NCBI GenBank assembly: GCA_031255055.1
Contig: JAIRTG010000243.1
Span: forward strand, 1 to 19,807
DNA length: 19,807 bases
Origin: Prevotellaceae bacterium
GTDB taxonomy: Bacteria; Bacteroidota; Bacteroidia; Bacteroidales; Paludibacteraceae
Direction of reading: 5' to 3'
Positions 14,958 to 19,807 of the stretch are shown here, one piece after another (the stretch's first letter is position 1; the number at the start of each line of letters is the position of its first letter). Both the position numbers and the translations under genes were made by a program. The notes under the pieces were generated by a model, which saw only the letters and a program-made list of their open reading frames with translations, had not been told where the DNA came from and did not search any database.

Positions 14958-17555
14958 TTAGTAAACTTTTCTACAAACAATCCCGTTCAGCATCGTTTCG
15001 CCTTCTTTAGGGGTGAAATCAACAGAGATGCCATTGCTGTCGTCTACCGTAACATCAAACCGGATGGCTACTGCCTCGCGAATGCCATATTGTTGAGCTA
15101 CATTCAGGTTTTCGAGAACAGTTGTACCGTTTATTGCCACATCGAAAACCCGTTTGTTTTCTTTCTTATCATTTAACTCGGCAAAAAGAAGAGTGATTTC
15201 GTAATTGCCTTCCGACACATCGAAACGATAGCTGCCAAGACCTCGCAACTGAGTCTGATACAAAGGGTCAAGAAGCGTTCGCATGACATTGCAATTTTCT
15301 CTATGAAGCCTACCTCCGGTATAACCCCAATTGCCTTTTGTGTAAGGCCTGTCGACAGTCCAAAGGTAATTGTTTTTGGCGTCATCGTTGAAATAACAAT
15401 TCGACCCGCAATTGATTGCAATTTCATTGAACTCGATACTGCCGCTTTTCATCTCATAAGGCTGTAACTGAAATGCTACTTTCATAAAATCCTGCGCGGT
15501 ATTACCGTTTGAATCTGTTGCCCGAACCTGCAGTAAATTGTCCCCATTACAGAATGGGACATCGAAAGTGGCCGAGTATTCTTCAACCGTTTTGACGGCA
15601 AGCAACTTTCCGTTCAACAACAACTCTACTTCCGGGATGTTGGCAAAAACCTCTACGGGTTGCGTACAAACTCCGGCATTGCTTCTGTCTTCGCGCCCAC
15701 CACGAACATTCCATAGTTTGTACGGGATAGAAACATAGGTGTTTTTGGACAATACCGTTTTATAGTAATAGTAACAGGCTTTGAGCCGGCGATCGGCTGT
15801 GACCAAACCTTTTTCATTGATGTGCGGAATGGCATCACTACGATATTCGGAATTAAAATCGGCAAAATTCCACACTGTTCCACCTACGACAAAATCGGTT
15901 TCCATGATGGCTTTCAGGTACGTTTTCAAGAACATCAATTGATACTCTTCCGAATGGTCATAACGGCTGGGATTGAATGAATGAAGCCGCGTGTCGGACT
16001 GAGCGCCGTATTCGCTCAAAAAGAAAGGATGTTCCGGATCGGCAGCTTTATAGTCGGCAAAAACCTGATAAATATCTTCTGTCTTTCCTTCGTACCACCC
16101 TTTGTATTTATTGTAACCGATAAAATCAGCGTTGTGATAACCCAATTCTACATTGTCTTTCGGTTCAAAACAGTGCACAACCATTGACACACGATGCGGA
16201 TCGGTTGATTTTATGAAATCGTTGAGCTTACTTAGAAATTCGGAAATAAAGACTCTGTATTCAGCTCGTTCTTCTTCTTTCATATTTCCTCTCGGATAAT
16301 GAGCATTTATTTCGTTGCTCATGTTCCACGCTACGATACACGGATGGTTGTAATCGCGTATAATCATTTCTCTTATTTGAGAGATCGTATTTTCATAGAA
16401 GGCATCTGCAGTAGTTATCCTGTTGATTACAGGCAACTCTTCAAAACAAATAAAACCATATCGATCGCACATTTCCAATATGGACGGATCCTGTGGGTAA
16501 TGAGAAATGCGCAGACAGTTGGCTCCCATCTCTTTCAGTAGTTTCATGTCGTAACGATGCATATCGTCCGTAAGCGCATTACCATAACCCGAATAATCCT
16601 GATGACGATTGGTTCCTATCAACTTTACGTGCTTTCCGTTCAGGAAGAAACCTTTATCGGGGTCGAAAGAAAACCAACGAATACCTAAGGGATTGAACAC
16701 TTCGTCCAGAATGTTGCCCTGCTTATCTTTCAGTCGACTGACGACACTATAAAGATATGGGGTCTCAGTGTCCCACAGAACGGGATTTTTTACTTCCATT
16801 TTATATTCGGCATCACTTCCGGCTTTCACCTTACTCAGGCCGGAAGCGACTGTAATGCCTTCCTTATTTATAATCAAGTGTTCGATGGAGATATCTTTTC
16901 TGCCGGAAATATCAAAATTTGATTTGATTATCACCTTTGCAGCCCTGTCGGTTATGTCTTGCGTATGAATGAAAATTCCCGTTCCGGAATTCTTCATGTC
17001 GAAATGTACGTGTTCCGTTGACACGAGATAGACATCACGATATATTCCTCCGAAAAAGGTGAAATCTGCCGACAAAGGAATGATATCTTCATTGTGGCTG
17101 TTGTCTACTTTTATCGCAAAAGTGTTCTCTTGTCCGGGTTTCACCAAATTCGTAATATCGTAAGTGAATGGAGTGTATCCGCCAATGTGAGCATTGCCCG
17201 CTTTTGTTCCGTTGACCCACACTTCGGTGACCTGAGCGGCTCCTTCAAATGCCAAAAATAGATTCCGGTTGTCGGTTAAAGAACGTTCAATCATCATTTT
17301 TTTGCGGTAGAAACCCACCCCACGATACCAACCGTAAGGTTCATCTTCGGAATCTTCAACATTCCAAGTGTGAGGTAAATTGATAATTTCCCATTTGTTG
17401 TCGTCAAATTTTTCCTTTTCGGCGTCTTTTATATCGCCTTTGTAGAAAACCCACTTTTCATTGATTGTTCTCTTCACCCTTGGCGTAGCTGAAATGCTTA
17501 CTATGAATCCGACAGATAGTATCGCCACTGAAAAAAGCCTAAATAAGTGCTGCAT
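14958..17555 (-). CDS. Secreted GH2 glycoside hydrolase (beta-galactosidase-like) with malectin-like C-terminus
   Basis: The protein is 865 residues from the ATG at 17555. A longer frame from a TTG at 17648 only adds residues encoded by repeats (SYTISYTISYTI), so I reject it. It has a signal peptide (hydrophobic FSVAILSVGFIVSISA). Next come a GH2 sugar-binding jelly roll (to ~190; FEGAAQVTEVWVNGTKAG), an Ig-like domain, and a TIM barrel. The acid/base is probably Glu415 (NMSNEINA) and the nucleophile Glu515 (FLSEYGAQ); GTVWNFADF fits GH2. Residues ~620-720 are an Ig-like part. The last ~150 (INCGSNCYFND onwards, YRFDVSEGNYEITLLFAE) resemble malectin. It is periplasmic or surface-exposed and probably acts on beta-galactosides or related side chains. 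The substrate is unproven. Confidence 0.88.
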   Translation of the reverse strand: MQHLFRLFSVAILSVGFIVSISATPRVKRTINEKWVFYKGDIKDAEKEKFDDNKWEIINLPHTWNVEDSEDEPYGWYRGVGFYRKKMMIERSLTDNRNLFLAFEGAAQVTEVWVNGTKAGNAHIGGYTPFTYDITNLVKPGQENTFAIKVDNSHNEDIIPLSADFTFFGGIYRDVYLVSTEHVHFDMKNSGTGIFIHTQDITDRAAKVIIKSNFDISGRKDISIEHLIINKEGITVASGLSKVKAGSDAEYKMEVKNPVLWDTETPYLYSVVSRLKDKQGNILDEVFNPLGIRWFSFDPDKGFFLNGKHVKLIGTNRHQDYSGYGNALTDDMHRYDMKLLKEMGANCLRISHYPQDPSILEMCDRYGFICFEELPVINRITTADAFYENTISQIREMIIRDYNHPCIVAWNMSNEINAHYPRGNMKEEERAEYRVFISEFLSKLNDFIKSTDPHRVSMVVHCFEPKDNVELGYHNADFIGYNKYKGWYEGKTEDIYQVFADYKAADPEHPFFLSEYGAQSDTRLHSFNPSRYDHSEEYQLMFLKTYLKAIMETDFVVGGTVWNFADFNSEYRSDAIPHINEKGLVTADRRLKACYYYYKTVLSKNTYVSIPYKLWNVRGGREDRSNAGVCTQPVEVFANIPEVELLLNGKLLAVKTVEEYSATFDVPFCNGDNLLQVRATDSNGNTAQDFMKVAFQLQPYEMKSGSIEFNEIAINCGSNCYFNDDAKNNYLWTVDRPYTKGNWGYTGGRLHRENCNVMRTLLDPLYQTQLRGLGSYRFDVSEGNYEITLLFAELNDKKENKRVFDVAINGTTVLENLNVAQQYGIREAVAIRFDVTVDDSNGISVDFTPKEGETMLNGIVCRKVY

Positions 17556-17577
17556 GATTTGAATTTGATTTTTGCGA

Positions 17578-17613
17578 ATTGTATAAGAGATTGTATAAGA
17601 AATTGTATAAGAA
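17578..17613. repeat. Three copies of a 12-bp repeat (ATTGTATAAGAA)
   Basis: Copies start at 17578, 17590 and 17602; the first ends GAG. They lie 22-58 bp upstream of the GH2 ATG and overlap the left arm of an inverted repeat by four bases. Confidence 0.9.
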
Positions 17614-17658
17614 ACTATTTTGAATTTCACGAATATGAAAAAATTCAAAACAGTTTCT
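17610..17658. repeat. 18-bp inverted repeat upstream of GH2
   Basis: AGAAACTATTTTGAATTT (17610-17627) and AAATTCAAAACAGTTTCT (17641-17658) are complementary at 17 of 18 positions, with a G-T pair possible at the odd one. The loop is 13 nt. It may be the terminator or 3' structure of the preceding gene, a 5' leader structure of GH2, or the trace of a small mobile element. Confidence 0.8.
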
Positions 17659-17754
17659 AAGTTTTATATCAGGTTTTATATCAGGTTTTATATCAGGTTT
17701 TATATCAGGTTTTATATCAGGTTTTATATCAGGTTTTATATCAGGTTTTATATC
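17659..17754. repeat. Eight copies of a 12-bp repeat (AGGTTTTATATC)
   Basis: Eight head-to-tail units follow directly after the inverted repeat. The first starts AA rather than AG, and a degenerate ninth follows to 17766. On the minus strand the array begins 7 bp after the stop codon of the SGNH/T9SS gene. Each unit brings a TGA in that reading frame. The 12-bp length matches the unrelated array next to the GH2 start. Confidence 0.95.
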
Positions 17755-17761
17755 AGGTTTT

Positions 17762-19807
17762 TTATTTTACAGCTATTTTTCGAGTGGTCATTTCTCCTTT
17801 CCAAGTGGCCATTTTCACTACGTACACGCCTGTTTTCAGCGTGTCAAGTGAGTTCAGATACGTATCGGACGACAGCAATACTAATTGTCCTGTAATCGAA
17901 TATATGGCAATTTCTTTGAAATCCGTGTCCATCATATATATAATATCTTCGATATCGCTCGAAGAATTCTGATCTTCCATAGACAATGTATTGAGACTTT
18001 GTGCCGAGTTATACAAATCCGGAGTACCCGCGCTATCATCCAAAGGAGCATATATTTCGAGACTCGACTTCAACATCCTGCCTGAATGTAATGCTGCTAT
18101 CTCCTCCGGAGTCATTCCTGAACGATGGAAAAACAAGTCTCTGAAATCAACAGACTCTAATGTGTTTTCGATGTCATTTAAGCAAAAACGGGTTGGTGCA
18201 AGCCGTTCAGCAATTGAACCTGTTACCGGGATTCCATCCATATACAGGAAAGTGGCGCCCCTTGCATAATAGTGTGTCAGACTTACCTGATGCCATGTTC
18301 CATCATTCACTGAAGCAGACGATTTCAATTGACCGGAAGCAGACACGGTGTGATATACAAGTTTTCCGTCTGCATCTATTTCCAGATAGGCTGATGAATT
18401 ATTTTCAGTGGTAAACGATGCGATTGTACCTGATGTTGCACCTGTTTTGAATGAAAATGAGAGTGTGAAAGAGTGCAATATATTCTCGGGGTTCCATACA
18501 ATTTGTTGTGCGTTGTCTTTTGTCAGCGTGATTGAAGTGCTTCCATCTAACTGGGGCTGAGCTTTACCTTCACTCAATGCATCAAGCAACGAAGGTACGA
18601 AAGCGTAAAACATTTCGGTGTGTCCTTTGGTGTTGGGATGCCCGTCGTCATACCGACAGTCCGACACCCATCGTCCGTTTCCGTCATCTACCGCACCCAG
18701 CAGGTTTACTGTAGGAATATCCCATTCGTGCATCAACAAGTTCATTCGTTTCACATAATTATAATCAGTAGCATTGTACAGACTCTGCGGGTAAACATTG
18801 CCGGCTAATGGAACTCTGCCTATATCTCGCGCCCACGCAATTAATGTAGCCATATTGTTTTGATAACTGTTAAAAGCTGTCTGACCGGAAGTGCGAATAC
18901 CTTCGTTGGCGAGCGAGAGCCCATAGTATATATAACGACTTTTAGTCGGAAGGAAATCTCTCCCCCAACGAGCCATCAACTGAGTTGTATTGTTTCCGTT
19001 AACCGATTTATGTATTACCGTCCAGGAATGTTGGGCTTCACTTGCAAGATATTGCTGATACATTTGTGCATAACCGACTTTACCGGTCGCTCCTTCTCCA
19101 TTCGGAACAGAAGAACCCATAACCGTGAGAGAATAATCGTTTATGTCCTGATCTGAAATATAATCTGTTACTGTAACGGAATAACCTGTTGCGGGAGACA
19201 AATCCACTGTCATACTGAATGGGAGGCCTGTTTTAAAGTATTTACTTTTATCAACGCCATAATTATAATCGTTTCCCGCACCCCATTGCCCATTACCTAT
19301 TAAAACAAAAGTTCCCCCGTCTTTCGGGCCATAGGTTTCAATGGTATTGTCGTCTCCTACCTGCATACGGATGCGAAATCTGTTGTCGGATGTCGGAGTC
19401 CATGTTTTATCTTCAACTTTGAAAGTCGAATTGCCTGCGTATGATAAATCGAACAAATCAAGCTGACCCCACGGATACCAAGCATAAAGCCGATTAATCT
19501 TTTGCCGGTCGACCGTAACGGGATCGGTGTGATAATCGACCCGGATACGATAAACGCCGTCCTCCGTTACCGTACCACCGCCGGAAAGATTCGTATCATC
19601 GAAGGAATAGGTTCCGGCAGTTAACGAAGTATAGATTTCAAAAAGACCTCCATCTTTTTTCATTACAAGAGGCTGCCCCCCTGTTTCTGCAACAGCTCCA
19701 CCCACAATAGATAACGTTTCAGGCATACCATGTACATACTCTTCACCAAAATCATTCAGCCATAAAACAAGGTTATTCTCCATTTGGTCGCGAAAATTGA
19801 TTGTTTT
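17762..19807 (-). CDS. Partial secreted SGNH esterase with LamG domain and T9SS sorting tail
   Basis: The gene is open to the right edge: codons before the ATG at 19783 stay in frame with no stop and no signal peptide is seen, so the N-terminus lies outside. About 215 residues look like SusE/SusF-type modules (PLVMKKDGGLFEIYTSLTAGTYSF, then a repeat). An SGNH/GDSL hydrolase follows: VMGSSVPNGEGA with the nucleophile Ser (codon near 19109-19114), LSLANEG with Asn, and CRYDDGHPNTKGH with the Asp/His pair (18639-18650). Residues ~430-570 are a LamG/concanavalin-like domain. The last ~70 residues are a type A T9SS C-terminal domain (IAIYSITGQLV, TGVYVVKM). It is probably a surface carbohydrate esterase, such as for acetylated pectin. 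Substrate is inferred. Confidence 0.82.
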   Translation of the reverse strand, partial: KTINFRDQMENNLVLWLNDFGEEYVHGMPETLSIVGGAVAETGGQPLVMKKDGGLFEIYTSLTAGTYSFDDTNLSGGGTVTEDGVYRIRVDYHTDPVTVDRQKINRLYAWYPWGQLDLFDLSYAGNSTFKVEDKTWTPTSDNRFRIRMQVGDDNTIETYGPKDGGTFVLIGNGQWGAGNDYNYGVDKSKYFKTGLPFSMTVDLSPATGYSVTVTDYISDQDINDYSLTVMGSSVPNGEGATGKVGYAQMYQQYLASEAQHSWTVIHKSVNGNNTTQLMARWGRDFLPTKSRYIYYGLSLANEGIRTSGQTAFNSYQNNMATLIAWARDIGRVPLAGNVYPQSLYNATDYNYVKRMNLLMHEWDIPTVNLLGAVDDGNGRWVSDCRYDDGHPNTKGHTEMFYAFVPSLLDALSEGKAQPQLDGSTSITLTKDNAQQIVWNPENILHSFTLSFSFKTGATSGTIASFTTENNSSAYLEIDADGKLVYHTVSASGQLKSSASVNDGTWHQVSLTHYYARGATFLYMDGIPVTGSIAERLAPTRFCLNDIENTLESVDFRDLFFHRSGMTPEEIAALHSGRMLKSSLEIYAPLDDSAGTPDLYNSAQSLNTLSMEDQNSSSDIEDIIYMMDTDFKEIAIYSITGQLVLLSSDTYLNSLDTLKTGVYVVKMATWKGEMTTRKIAVK

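Noticed and set aside
17556..17648. Longer GH2 start at a TTG
   Set aside because: The added residues are encoded by the 12-bp repeats and precede a normal ATG plus signal peptide.
17620..17895. Plus-strand frame with repeated YIRF units
   Set aside because: It is a translation of the 12-bp array and the antisense of the T9SS tail.

Overview
The window looks like chromosomal DNA from a Bacteroidales bacterium. The signs are a Por/T9SS-type C-terminal sorting domain, Bacteroidetes protein families (DUF4301, DUF6340, a multi-copy DUF349 protein), a rhamnose operon with a Bacteroides-like gene set, few Shine-Dalgarno sites, and an occasional TAnnTTTG-like promoter element. The T9SS domain hints at a Dysgonomonas/Paludibacter/Porphyromonas-like relative rather than a gut Bacteroides. 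That placement is inference.

Layout. 1-514 is a tandem array of 21-22 bp palindromic units that runs off the left edge. 515-717 is a G+C-rich stretch with hairpins and a duplicated ~75 bp element. 766-1245 holds a MntA-type nucleotidyltransferase antitoxin gene, a HepT (HEPN) gene cut down to 36 codons, and their terminator. 1523-1648 has three evenly spaced palindromes and a terminator. 1721-6799 is a leftward housekeeping block: DUF4301 protein, DUF6340 lipoprotein, PhnP-like metallo-hydrolase, RsmF-like rRNA methyltransferase. 6994-9207 is a rightward DUF349 protein with an acidic repeat region, followed by a terminator and a second, perfect 23-bp hairpin.

The right half is for plant-polysaccharide and rhamnose use, all on the minus strand. 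A compact operon encodes rhamnulokinase, L-rhamnose isomerase, a truncated lactaldehyde reductase, the rhamnose/H+ symporter and rhamnulose-1-phosphate aldolase. Upstream lie a decayed GH88 (unsaturated glucuronyl/rhamnogalacturonyl hydrolase) fragment joined to a transposase tail, a secreted GH2 glycosidase with a C-terminal malectin-like domain, and a partial large secreted SGNH-esterase/LamG protein with a T9SS tail. Together they suggest deacetylation and side-chain trimming of a pectin such as rhamnogalacturonan, with the released rhamnose taken up and split to DHAP and L-lactaldehyde.

The recurring theme is small-scale erosion: HepT, FucO and GH88 are all broken, each in a different way. 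Short tandem and inverted repeats crowd several intergenic spaces. No CRISPR array, tRNA, rRNA or intact mobile element was seen.
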